The notes under the pieces: generated by a model
Told to the model about the DNA's origin: nothing
The model's input: only the letters and a program-made list of their open reading frames with translations
Database searches by the model: none
Shown: positions 33,553 through 41,723 of the stretch, in pieces
Numbering within the stretch: the first letter of the stretch is position 1
Layout of the letters: every line of letters begins with the position of its first letter
Source of the DNA: an uncultured Bacilli bacterium
GTDB taxonomy: Bacteria; Bacillota_I; Bacilli_A; ML615J-28; CAG-698
DNA: 64,000 nt
Direction: 5' to 3'
Assembly (NCBI GenBank): GCA_934096585.1
Contig: CAKOMG010000006.1
Coordinates: forward strand, 89,834-153,833
Translations under genes and position numbers: made by a program

Positions 33553-34914
33553 ATGAATAAATTACAAAATGATACAATTGCAGCAATCGCAACTGCATTA
33601 AGTAATAGCGCGATATCAATAATAAAAGTCAGTGGAGATGAAGCTATCGAAATTGTTAATAGCATATTTAAAGGAAAAGATTTAAGTAAAGTTAAAAGTC
33701 ATACAATACATTATGGCTATATAATTGACAATGAACAAGTAATTGATGAAGTTTTAGTAAGTGTATTTAAAGCTCCTAAAACCTTTACTACAGAGGACGT
33801 TGTAGAGATAAATTGCCATGGAGGAATATTTGTCACTAATAAAATATTAGAAATAATATTAGTAAAAGGGGCAAGATTAGCTGAACCAGGAGAATTTACT
33901 AAAAGAGCTTTTTTGGGAGGCCGTATTGATCTAACACAAGCCGAAGCAGTAATAGATGTAATAGAATCTAATACTAATAATAGTTTAAAAATGGCATCGC
34001 TTGGATTATTGGGTGAAACAAAAAAGATAATTAAAAAATTTAGAGATGCAGTATTGGAATGTTTATTAAAAGTTGAAGTTAATATTGATTATCCGGAATA
34101 TGAGGATGAGGAGCAAATAACGGTTGATGTTTTATTACCAACGTTGAAACAATTAGATTTGGAAATTGATGAAGTATTAGAAAAATCAGAAGTTTCTAAA
34201 ATTTTAAAATATGGAATTAAAACCGCTATTATTGGAAAACCTAATGTTGGTAAATCGAGTTTATTAAATGCATTGATTCGAGAAGATAAAGCAATTGTTT
34301 CGAATATTGCAGGTACAACTAGAGATATTGTTGAAGGAGATATTAATATAGGCGGTATAGTGCTACATCTAATTGATACAGCAGGCGTTCATGAAACTAT
34401 TGACTTCGTTGAGAAAATAGGCGTGGAAAAATCAAAAAACATTATAAAAAATGCTGATTTGATTATTCTTGTATTTGATAACAATAGTCTTATTGACGAT
34501 GATGATGAAGAATTATTGAGATTAACAGCAAATAAAAAAAGAATAATCGTAGTAAATAAAAAAGATTTAGAAAGAAAAATTGATATAACTAAATTTGATA
34601 AACCTATTTTTGTATCTAGTTTTGATTTAGATGATATTCACATGATAGAACAGAAGATTAAAGATATCTGTAATGTTTCTGATTTAACAAATATAGATTC
34701 AACATACATTGGTAATGCTAGACAAGTTGCAAAATTAAAAATTGCAAAAAAACAATTAAATGAAGCAATAGATTCTTTAAATAATGGAATGCCTATTGAT
34801 ATAGCTAGTGTAGATATAAATAATTGCTGGATAACTTTAGGGGAAATTTTAGGAGAGGTTACTAGTGAAGAATTAATTGATGAATTATTTTCACGTTTTT
34901 GCTTGGGAAAATGA
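33553..34914 (+). CDS. mnmE: tRNA uridine-34 modification GTPase MnmE
   Basis: 453 residues. N-terminal THF-binding domain (about 1-118), helical domain, inserted G domain with GKPNVGKSSLLNAL, GTTRDIVEG, DTAGVHE and NKKD. It ends in FCLGK, the C-x-G-K C-terminus with the conserved Cys. With MnmG it modifies wobble uridines of tRNAs. In most Firmicutes mnmG and rsmG come next; here they are not in the window and the gene is followed by unrelated membrane protein genes. Confidence 0.96.
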   Translation: MNKLQNDTIAAIATALSNSAISIIKVSGDEAIEIVNSIFKGKDLSKVKSHTIHYGYIIDNEQVIDEVLVSVFKAPKTFTTEDVVEINCHGGIFVTNKILEIILVKGARLAEPGEFTKRAFLGGRIDLTQAEAVIDVIESNTNNSLKMASLGLLGETKKIIKKFRDAVLECLLKVEVNIDYPEYEDEEQITVDVLLPTLKQLDLEIDEVLEKSEVSKILKYGIKTAIIGKPNVGKSSLLNALIREDKAIVSNIAGTTRDIVEGDINIGGIVLHLIDTAGVHETIDFVEKIGVEKSKNIIKNADLIILVFDNNSLIDDDDEELLRLTANKKRIIVVNKKDLERKIDITKFDKPIFVSSFDLDDIHMIEQKIKDICNVSDLTNIDSTYIGNARQVAKLKIAKKQLNEAIDSLNNGMPIDIASVDINNCWITLGEILGEVTSEELIDELFSRFCLGK

Positions 34915-34956
34915 TGAAAAAATATTAAAAATTGATTAAAATTAAAAAGAAAGTAT

Positions 34957-34985
34957 TTGTAAAAAGGAAAATGTTGTGGTATAAT
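34957..34985 (+). promoter_or_regulatory. Sigma-A-type promoter
   Basis: TTGTAA, 17-base spacer, TATAAT, 24 bases before the ATG at 35010. Confidence 0.6.
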
Positions 34986-35009
34986 AATAAATATACGTAG
35001 GAGGGCCTC

Positions 35010-35963
35010 ATGAAAAAAGTCATCAAAATATTAATTTTAATTATATTGCCGGTACTAGCAGGATTTGGTATAGGATTATACGGATATGCTAGATACCAAA
35101 ATTATTTTTTCCCATATTATATGGAAAAAGCAAGTCAAGATAATACAGAAGATAGATTAGTATCTTATTTAAAATTTTCAGAAGCAAATGTTGAAAGCGA
35201 AAAAAAAGAAGGAAAGTATAACTTTTATTATTCAAAAGAGTTTTCTAATGAAAACGGAAAACTATTTAAACTTTCAATAATAAGATCTTATAAGATTACA
35301 ACTAATAAAGCAAAAAAGACATATAATGTTTCGTATCATTTTGCAATTTACGATATCAACTATGACAATGTTGCTAAAACATTAGATTCTTCAAATGAAC
35401 ATCCTTTGTTATATACTGAATTACCAACATTTGCTATTAAACTAGTTGATGCTAATGATTCAGAAAAAACAAAAACACTGGATACAACAACAATTGCTGT
35501 TGTTTCATCTAATGATGCTGAACTAGGAAATGTATTTGTATATGATTACGGATATGCTCCAAAACAAGATTCAAAAGGAAACGATATGAATGCTGGTAAT
35601 CCAACATCAATGAGATATTATAGATTAGAGGATACTGACTTAGAAACATTTTCAACAAATATTAATGTTGAAGTTGTATTAACATCACATTGGACAGATG
35701 CGGATTCTGTAAATGAATCGGTAAAAATCACAGATGTACCAACATTATTTAATAATAAATATAATAATAAGACAGCTCAAAAAGATGAATTAGACACAAT
35801 TCCAGCTGCTTATAACAGAGATATCGAAGAAGCAGGATACTTTAAATATGTTTTAGGCCATTATATTTGGTGGGAAGTTTTAATTGCTGTTGCTTTGGTA
35901 GGAGCTTTATGTGCTGCATTTGTAATTGTTTGGTCAGCAGATGAAAGTGAAAAAAAGAAATAA
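35010..35963 (+). CDS. Two-anchor membrane protein of unknown function
   Basis: 317 residues. N-terminal hydrophobic segment (about 5-27, ending GFGIGLYGYA), an extracytoplasmic part of about 250 residues rich in beta-type sequence, then a second membrane segment near the C-terminus (VLIAVALVGALCAAFVIVW) and a KKK end. No known domain recognised. The membrane layout parallels the protein at 26164, though no clear residue similarity was seen. Own promoter, AGGAGG ribosome binding site and terminator make it a single-gene unit. Confidence 0.75.
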   Translation: MKKVIKILILIILPVLAGFGIGLYGYARYQNYFFPYYMEKASQDNTEDRLVSYLKFSEANVESEKKEGKYNFYYSKEFSNENGKLFKLSIIRSYKITTNKAKKTYNVSYHFAIYDINYDNVAKTLDSSNEHPLLYTELPTFAIKLVDANDSEKTKTLDTTTIAVVSSNDAELGNVFVYDYGYAPKQDSKGNDMNAGNPTSMRYYRLEDTDLETFSTNINVEVVLTSHWTDADSVNESVKITDVPTLFNNKYNNKTAQKDELDTIPAAYNRDIEEAGYFKYVLGHYIWWEVLIAVALVGALCAAFVIVWSADESEKKK

Positions 35964-35975
35964 AATAAAAAAATT

Positions 35976-36006
35976 GTCTTTAAGTTAACTTAAAGACTTT
36001 TTTTTA
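35976..36006 (+). terminator. Rho-independent terminator
   Basis: GTCTTTAAGTTAACTTAAAGAC is a perfect inverted repeat (22 bases) followed by eight T. Confidence 0.9.
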
Positions 36007-36049
36007 TTTGAAAACTGTGATATAATATTTTATAGAAAGAAGGAAAAAT

Positions 36050-37396
36050 ATGAAAAAAAGGATTTTATTACTATTTATATTTCTATTTTTATTAGTAGCA
36101 GGTTGTCAAGAAGTACCTAAAACAAGTTTTGAAATAGACACTACTTTAATAGGAAATGAAATGAAGTTATCAGAATTTGATTTAAGCTTAATAAAAATCA
36201 AAGTTAATCAAAACGGTAATACTTCTACTATTAACGTTAATGAATCTATGCTTAGTGAAGAAGACTATCAAGAGTTATTAGTTCCTGGCAAACACGACAT
36301 TACAATCATTTATAAAGACCAATCATTTAATATATCTATAACATTAATAGATGATCATAAAACAGATATAACATATGATATAGATACATCCTTGCTTCCA
36401 TCAACGATTTTGGTTGGCGAATTAGATATCTCTGCAATAAGAATTAAAGTAACTATAGAAGATAATGTTTCATATATAAATGTTACAAAAGCGATGATTT
36501 CTGATGAAGATTTAGCTAAGTTAAAAACTAAAGGAACGCACACAATCACAATAACATACAAAAATTTTATTAGTACTGTGACTATTACTTTAATTGATAA
36601 TACAACTATAGATCCTTTAGAAGCGTTTAATTCTTCTATGGCATATTATAAAAATGCTAATGGAAAAATAGGAAACGAATTAAAATTGGCTTTAAGAACA
36701 ATTATCTCAAAAACTACGCATAAAGAAACATATGACGATTTAAAAGATGACACTTTATTATCAGATACTGATTTAACAAATTCAAATAATATAATTTTAT
36801 TTTATTCAAGGAAATCAGTTAATGGAAAATGGGATGGTGCTGCTACATGGAATAGGGAACATGTGTGGGCTCAATCACTTGGATGGTTTAAAAAAAGTGG
36901 GGCAGGAGCAGATCTTCATCATTTACGTCCAGAAGATCCAACATTAAATTCAACAAGAGGAAATAAAAAATTTGGTGATTTAAATCATTCTACAGCAAAT
37001 AAAGCAAAACTATCCGCAAAAAATGGTGGAGGATTTAGTGGATGTTATTATCAAGGTGATTACTTTGAACCGCAAGATTGCGTTAAAGGCGATGTTGCCA
37101 GAATAATATTTTATCTAATGGTAAGATATTCAGAAGCAGATAATTATAGTTTTACGAGAATTGCACAATCAAAAGAATTACTTTTAAAATGGAATGCTCA
37201 AGACCCAGTTGATGAATACGAAATTCATCGCAATGAAGCAGTATATAAAATTCAAGGAAATAGAAATCCATTTATTGATCATCCAGAGACAGCTACATTA
37301 ATTTGGGGAACATATAATGTTTGTTATAATGAAAATAAAATTACATTTGAAATAGTTTGGTATATTGAAAAAAAATATACATATGTTAATATTTAG
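36050..37396 (+). CDS. Secreted endonuclease I lipoprotein with duplicated N-terminal domain
   Basis: 448 residues. Signal peptide with lipobox LVAGC (Cys20). Two tandem copies of an unassigned beta-rich domain follow (about 25-100 and 108-185), each ending in a HTITI.YK pattern (HDITIIYKDQ, HTITITYKNF). The C-terminal endonuclease I domain (about 195-430) shows WNREHVWAQSLG and GADLHHLRPEDP, the His-Me finger active site of EndoI/Bsn nucleases, then NSTRGNKKFGDLNHS. It should cut DNA and RNA at the cell surface. No phage or toxin context. A PII-like gene follows after eight bases with its own AGGAGG. Confidence 0.9.
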   Translation: MKKRILLLFIFLFLLVAGCQEVPKTSFEIDTTLIGNEMKLSEFDLSLIKIKVNQNGNTSTINVNESMLSEEDYQELLVPGKHDITIIYKDQSFNISITLIDDHKTDITYDIDTSLLPSTILVGELDISAIRIKVTIEDNVSYINVTKAMISDEDLAKLKTKGTHTITITYKNFISTVTITLIDNTTIDPLEAFNSSMAYYKNANGKIGNELKLALRTIISKTTHKETYDDLKDDTLLSDTDLTNSNNIILFYSRKSVNGKWDGAATWNREHVWAQSLGWFKKSGAGADLHHLRPEDPTLNSTRGNKKFGDLNHSTANKAKLSAKNGGGFSGCYYQGDYFEPQDCVKGDVARIIFYLMVRYSEADNYSFTRIAQSKELLLKWNAQDPVDEYEIHRNEAVYKIQGNRNPFIDHPETATLIWGTYNVCYNENKITFEIVWYIEKKYTYVNI

Positions 37397-37404
37397 GAGG
37401 ATAT

Positions 37405-37740
37405 ATGAAAATATTGTTTTTTGTTTTAAATAAAGTTGAAAAACTAAATCCATTATTAAATGAATTTGCAAAACAAGATGTTAAAGGAGCAACAATTTTA
37501 TCATCGCATGGAATGGCTCATTCATTGATAGAAAGTGATGATGACCATGCGTTTGTATCGTTAAGAAATTACTTAGACCCTAAACGAAAAGAAAGTAAAA
37601 CGATAGTAATGGTTATTGAAGATAACGAAGTGGAAAAGATAGTTAATATTATAGAAAGTATAGTTGGTGATTTAAATAAACCAGATACTGGAATTGTATT
37701 TACAACACCAATTGATTATGTAAGAGGTTTAATGCATTAA
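37405..37740 (+). CDS. PII-like regulatory protein partnered with the antiporter
   Basis: 111 residues with the ferredoxin-like beta-alpha-beta pattern of the PII superfamily (MKILFFVLNKVEKLNPLLNE at the start, KTIVMVIEDNEVEKIVNII in the second half). It lacks a recognisable classical T-loop signature, so it is not GlnB or GlnK. PII-like proteins next to transporters usually sense a nucleotide or ion and gate the partner. The antiporter gene starts two bases after its stop, strongly suggesting a functional pair. Confidence 0.72.
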   Translation: MKILFFVLNKVEKLNPLLNEFAKQDVKGATILSSHGMAHSLIESDDDHAFVSLRNYLDPKRKESKTIVMVIEDNEVEKIVNIIESIVGDLNKPDTGIVFTTPIDYVRGLMH

Positions 37741-37741
37741 T

Positions 37742-38992
37742 ATGGAAATAGTTTTATTATTACTTGCGATAATTCTATTTACTGGATTAATTTTTGGTAA
37801 AATAATCCGTAAATTCAAATTACCAAACGTCACTGGATACCTAATCGGTGGCGTTGTCTTTATGTTAATATATAAATTAATTGTTAAACAAACAGGTTGC
37901 GAAGATTACTTTCAAAAATATAAAGAAGGGTTTGAATTAATCCCAACAGTAGCGTTAGGATTTATTGCTTTCTCAATAGGCACGGAATTCAAATTTTCTT
38001 ATTTCAAACAAGTAGGGGTTAGACCTGTGATTATTGCAATATTTGAGTCTTTAGGAGCTACAGTCGTAGTGTTAATCGCATTATTGATATTACATTTTAT
38101 TAATCCTAATTTAATATCTATTCCAGCGGCATTGATGTTAAGTGCTATTGCATCAGCTACTGCTCCTGCAGCAACTATTATGGTTATAAAACAATACAAA
38201 GCCAAAGGTGAAGTAACATCAATTTTGCTTAGTGTTGTAGCATTAGATGATGCTGTAGCATTAATGCTATTTGGTATTATGTTTGCTATTGCTAATACTA
38301 TTACAAGTGGTGCTGGTTCAAGCGTTGTATGGAGCATTGCAAAGCCTTTAGTTGAGGTAATTGCGAGTTTAGGAATTGGTTTTGTTTTTGGAATAATTAT
38401 TACTTTCTTACTTCGTTGGTTTACGGGTAGGGGTAATAGATTGTGTGTTATAATAGTATTTGTATTGTTAATGAGTGCGTTAGAAACTATTATCAGTAAA
38501 ACAATAAACATATCTATTTCAACATTACTTGCTTGTATGATGGCTGGAGCTGTTTTCTGTAATACTAATACTGAAGAAAAGGTATCTTTGGTCATGGAAT
38601 TAATTGATCGATTTACCCCTCCATTTTTAATCATGTTTTTTGTAATAAGTGGAGCAGATTTAGAATTTAGTTCATTGTCAACTGTCGGAATTGCGGGAAT
38701 AGTGTATGTTATAACACGTATTATTGGTAAGATTGCGGGTTCTTCGTTTGGGGCTGTTATTACTCATAGTAGTAAGAACGTATGTAAATACTTAGGATTA
38801 GCTCTAGTGCCTCAAGCCGGTGTTGCCATTGGTTTAAGTTTAGTTGCTGTAAAAGCACTAGGAGTAGGTTCAACTGATGGCACTACTATTAGAACGATTG
38901 TATTATGTGGTACGTTAATATATGAATTAATAGGTCCATTCATGTCAAAACTTGCATTAAAAAAATCAGGAGAAATCCAGACAAATGAATAA
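37742..38992 (+). CDS. Cation:proton antiporter (CPA2, KefB/NapA-like)
   Basis: 416 residues with about 12 hydrophobic segments, typical of the Na+/H+ or K+/H+ exchanger domain. The N-terminal IIRKFKLPNVTGYLIGG is family-characteristic, as are SAIASATAPAATIMVI and VVALDDAVALMLFG (the ALDDA region corresponds to the ion-binding Asp pair). No C-terminal TrkA-N or TrkA-C domain, so regulation is probably supplied by the PII-like protein in the same operon. Ion specificity cannot be told. Confidence 0.9.
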   Translation: MEIVLLLLAIILFTGLIFGKIIRKFKLPNVTGYLIGGVVFMLIYKLIVKQTGCEDYFQKYKEGFELIPTVALGFIAFSIGTEFKFSYFKQVGVRPVIIAIFESLGATVVVLIALLILHFINPNLISIPAALMLSAIASATAPAATIMVIKQYKAKGEVTSILLSVVALDDAVALMLFGIMFAIANTITSGAGSSVVWSIAKPLVEVIASLGIGFVFGIIITFLLRWFTGRGNRLCVIIVFVLLMSALETIISKTINISISTLLACMMAGAVFCNTNTEEKVSLVMELIDRFTPPFLIMFFVISGADLEFSSLSTVGIAGIVYVITRIIGKIAGSSFGAVITHSSKNVCKYLGLALVPQAGVAIGLSLVAVKALGVGSTDGTTIRTIVLCGTLIYELIGPFMSKLALKKSGEIQTNE

Positions 38993-38996
38993 AAAA

Positions 38997-39022
38997 AAGA
39001 CTTGTAAACCAAGTCTTTTTTT
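38997..39022. terminator. Bidirectional terminator between the antiporter and asnS
   Basis: AAGACTTG, short loop, CAAGTCTT with flanking A and T runs. Confidence 0.88.
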
Positions 39023-39026
39023 ATAT

Positions 39027-40406
39027 CTAATAATTACAATTTTTAGGAGTACGAGGGAACGGAATAACATCTCTAATGTTTTCTACTCCTGTGACATACA
39101 TAATTAATCTTTCAAATCCCATTCCAAATCCGGAATGAATACAACCACCATATCTTCTTGTATCTAAATACCATTCAATGTTTGAAGGATCAATGTTCAT
39201 TTCTTTCATTCTCTTTAGGAGCATATCTAAATTCTCTTCCCTTTGTGAGCCACCCATTAACTCACCAGCATGAGGAACTACAAGGTCTACTGCAGCAACA
39301 GTTTTTCCATCAGCGTTAACTTTCATATAATAAGCTTTAATATCTTTAGGCCAATTAGTAATAAAAACAGGACCATTAAAATAATCTGTTATATATTTTT
39401 CGTGTTCTTTAGCTATATCTTCATCATAACTTGGTTTGAATTCCCATTTTTGATTTGCCTTTAATAATATATCTATAACGTCATGATGACTGATGCGTAT
39501 GAATTTTGAATTGACAATAGAGTTAAGTTTTTCTTTTAGACCTTTTTCGACGAATTGATCACAGAAATTTATTTCTGCTTCTGCGTGTTCCATTATATAT
39601 GTGATTACATACTTTAACATTTCTTCCTCAATATCCATAAGACCTTCTAAATCACAGAATGCCATTTCTGGTTCAATCATCCAAAATTCGTTAGCATGAG
39701 TTTTAGTATTCGAATTTTCAGTTCTAAATGTTGGACCAAAAGTATATATATCAGAAAATGCCATAGCAAAAGTTTCGCCTTGAAGTTGACCTGATCCTGT
39801 AATCCATGCTTGTTTACCAAATAAATCTTTGGAGAAGTCAACTTTACCATCTTCATTAAATGGTAAATTATTCATATCTAATGTAGTAATTTTAAACATT
39901 TGATCGCTACCTTCACAATCAGCACAAGTGATTAAGGGTGTATGAACATAGACGTAACCATGGCTTTGAAAATATGTGTGGATAGCCATAGCAGCAACAC
40001 TTCTTATACGAAATATAGCGTTAAATAAATTGGTTCTAGCACGTAAATGAGCATTATCACGTAAGAATTCCATTGTATGTCTTTTTGGTTGTATTGGATA
40101 ATTTTCTGGACAATCTCCTAACATTATAATTTTTGTTGCATGAAGTTCTAATGGTTGTTTCATTGTTGGGGTTAAAATTATAGCCCCTTCAATCATTACA
40201 GAAACACCTACTCTAAATTTAGAAACATCTTCAAAATTATCTAATTTATTGTCGTAAACAACTTGTAGATTTGTTAATGTTGATCCATCATTAATGTTCA
40301 AGAAACCAAATTGTGCCTGAGCTCTATTTGTTCTGATCCATCCATAAATAGTGGCTTGTTTTTCTTTTTTATTATCAAGCAAAGTTTTAATGCGATCTCT
40401 TTTCAT
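39027..40406 (-). CDS. asnS: Asparagine--tRNA ligase
   Basis: 459 residues. N-terminal OB-fold anticodon-binding domain (YGWIRTNRAQAQFGFLNIND), then the class II catalytic core with motif 2 FRTENSNTKTHANEFWMIEP, typical of AsnRS over AspRS, and the C-terminal motif 3 region GFGMGFERLIMYVTG. Charges tRNA-Asn. It is preceded by a T-box leader and a consensus promoter, and ribosome binding site AAGGAGG. Monocistronic. Confidence 0.97.
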   Translation of the reverse strand: MKRDRIKTLLDNKKEKQATIYGWIRTNRAQAQFGFLNINDGSTLTNLQVVYDNKLDNFEDVSKFRVGVSVMIEGAIILTPTMKQPLELHATKIIMLGDCPENYPIQPKRHTMEFLRDNAHLRARTNLFNAIFRIRSVAAMAIHTYFQSHGYVYVHTPLITCADCEGSDQMFKITTLDMNNLPFNEDGKVDFSKDLFGKQAWITGSGQLQGETFAMAFSDIYTFGPTFRTENSNTKTHANEFWMIEPEMAFCDLEGLMDIEEEMLKYVITYIMEHAEAEINFCDQFVEKGLKEKLNSIVNSKFIRISHHDVIDILLKANQKWEFKPSYDEDIAKEHEKYITDYFNGPVFITNWPKDIKAYYMKVNADGKTVAAVDLVVPHAGELMGGSQREENLDMLLKRMKEMNIDPSNIEWYLDTRRYGGCIHSGFGMGFERLIMYVTGVENIRDVIPFPRTPKNCNY

Positions 40407-40411
40407 ATATA

Positions 40412-40658
40412 CCTCCTTATAAAAAAATCCCTAGAGAACGTGACATTCTCTAAGGACGAAATATTTCGCGGTACCACCTTAGTTCCTTGCTAAAAAGCAA
40501 GACCCTTAATTAAACCTTTAATGCAGGTTATACAGTTAGTTCTACTTAATTCTTCTAACAGCTCCAAGTGTTCTTTCTCTATTGTCTTGTATAAGTTCTC
40601 ACTATCCTTATATCACTGGGTTACAAACTAATAGTTACTTTTCTCTTCATTGCTTATA
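40412..40658 (-). promoter_or_regulatory. T-box riboswitch leader of asnS
   Basis: Minus strand T-box core AAGGTGGTACCGCG (about 40472-40485) followed by the terminator hairpin CCTTAGAGAA/TTCTCTAGGG and a run of seven T (about 40424-40458). A separate small hairpin CTTGCTTTTTAGCAAG lies just upstream of the core. Stem I occupies roughly 40540-40650. I could not assign the Asn specifier codon with confidence: the AAC candidates fall in a segment that seems to pair as lower stem I. Confidence 0.92.
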
Positions 40659-41613
40659 CATTTATTATAGAATTTTTTTTCTCAATTGTCAACTTATTTT
40701 TTATAAATGGAGAGAATAACGGAAAAAGTAAATAGCCTAAAGCAACAGTAATAATATTAAAAAAGAAATGTGCTATTGCAATAACTATTTTTTTATTATA
40801 TAGGAAATATTTATTTTGTAATTTTATTACAATATTCAAGAAAGGGTTGAAGCAAATAATGAATAATAGTACTCCCAATATATTAAAAACTAAATTAGCA
40901 TTAATAATACTTTTACATTCTTTTGAAGTGTTAATAGTAGAAAGATAACCAGTTAGTGTTGTGCCAATATTGGAACCAAGCATTATAACTATGCCGCATG
41001 TTAAATTAATAATATTAGCATCATACATATTTTCAACAATACTAATAATTCCAGATGAAGATTGGATTATAGCAGTAGTTGATATTCCAAATAATAGCGA
41101 AAGTAAAAAGTTATTTTGAATGTTTTGAATTATTTGATATATAAATGGATTGGATAAAATACTATTAAATCCTAATTTTAAGATATCTAAACCTAATAAC
41201 ATTAATCCTATATATGATAAAAATAAGGCGTAATGATATTTATTTTTAATAAAAACAGATATCAAAAAACTCATAATAATAAGTATTAAAGAAATATGAC
41301 GGATATTAATAGCGGTAATAAAAGTTGTTAAACAAGTTCCTAAATTTGCACCAATTATTATTCCTAAACAATCTTTAGGTTTGATATATTTTGAAGCAAG
41401 TAAAGAAATACTAATAGCAGTTACACCAGATGAAGATTGAATCAATGCAGCAGAACAACAGCCAAATAAAAAACTCTTAGTTTTAGAATTTGTAAATTTG
41501 TATAGCAAATTATAAATTTTATTTGAAAATAAATTATTAAGGTGATTTTTTATCATGCCAAGAGATAGTAAAAAAAGACTAATTCCAGAAAAAATAAATA
41601 TTATTGTACTCAT
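40654..41613 (-). CDS. Na/Pi cotransporter family protein, short form
   Basis: 319 residues, nearly all hydrophobic, with the two inverted-topology repeats marked by QSSSGVTAISISLLAS (about 59-74) and QSSSGIISIVENM (about 187-199). These QSSS motifs define the NptA/SLC34-like phosphate symporter family. It lacks the C-terminal PhoU-like cytoplasmic domain seen in longer bacterial members, so regulation must differ. Phosphate import or export with sodium is the expected activity. Its 3' end contains the asnS promoter. Confidence 0.85.
   Translation of the reverse strand: MSTIIFIFSGISLFLLSLGMIKNHLNNLFSNKIYNLLYKFTNSKTKSFLFGCCSAALIQSSSGVTAISISLLASKYIKPKDCLGIIIGANLGTCLTTFITAINIRHISLILIIMSFLISVFIKNKYHYALFLSYIGLMLLGLDILKLGFNSILSNPFIYQIIQNIQNNFLLSLLFGISTTAIIQSSSGIISIVENMYDANIINLTCGIVIMLGSNIGTTLTGYLSTINTSKECKSIINANLVFNILGVLLFIICFNPFLNIVIKLQNKYFLYNKKIVIAIAHFFFNIITVALGYLLFPLFSPFIKNKLTIEKKNSIINV
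40664..40692 (-). promoter_or_regulatory. Consensus sigma-A promoter of the asnS leader
   Basis: Minus strand TTGACA, 17-base spacer, TATAAT. It lies inside the last codons of the upstream Na/Pi symporter gene. Confidence 0.9.
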
Positions 41614-41663
41614 ACATAATTATATTATTTGCAATAAAAAATTATGCTTAGAGTAACCTTTTA

Positions 41664-41692
41664 TTGACTTTAAACAAAATAAAGAGTATAAT
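41664..41692 (+). promoter_or_regulatory. Consensus sigma-A-type promoter
   Basis: TTGACT, 17-base spacer, TATAAT, 31 bases before the ATG at 41724; GGAGG site present. Confidence 0.8.
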
Positions 41693-41723
41693 TAAGTAAA
41701 GTTATGTTTATTGGAGGATATTC

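Noticed and set aside
37999..38634. 211-residue minus-strand protein
   Set aside because: Mirror frame of the antiporter; composition follows from the hydrophobic codons of the real gene.
40530..40560. AAC specifier codon of the asnS T-box
   Set aside because: The AAC triplets fall in AACTAA, which can pair with TTAGTT at the base of stem I, so the specifier was left unassigned.
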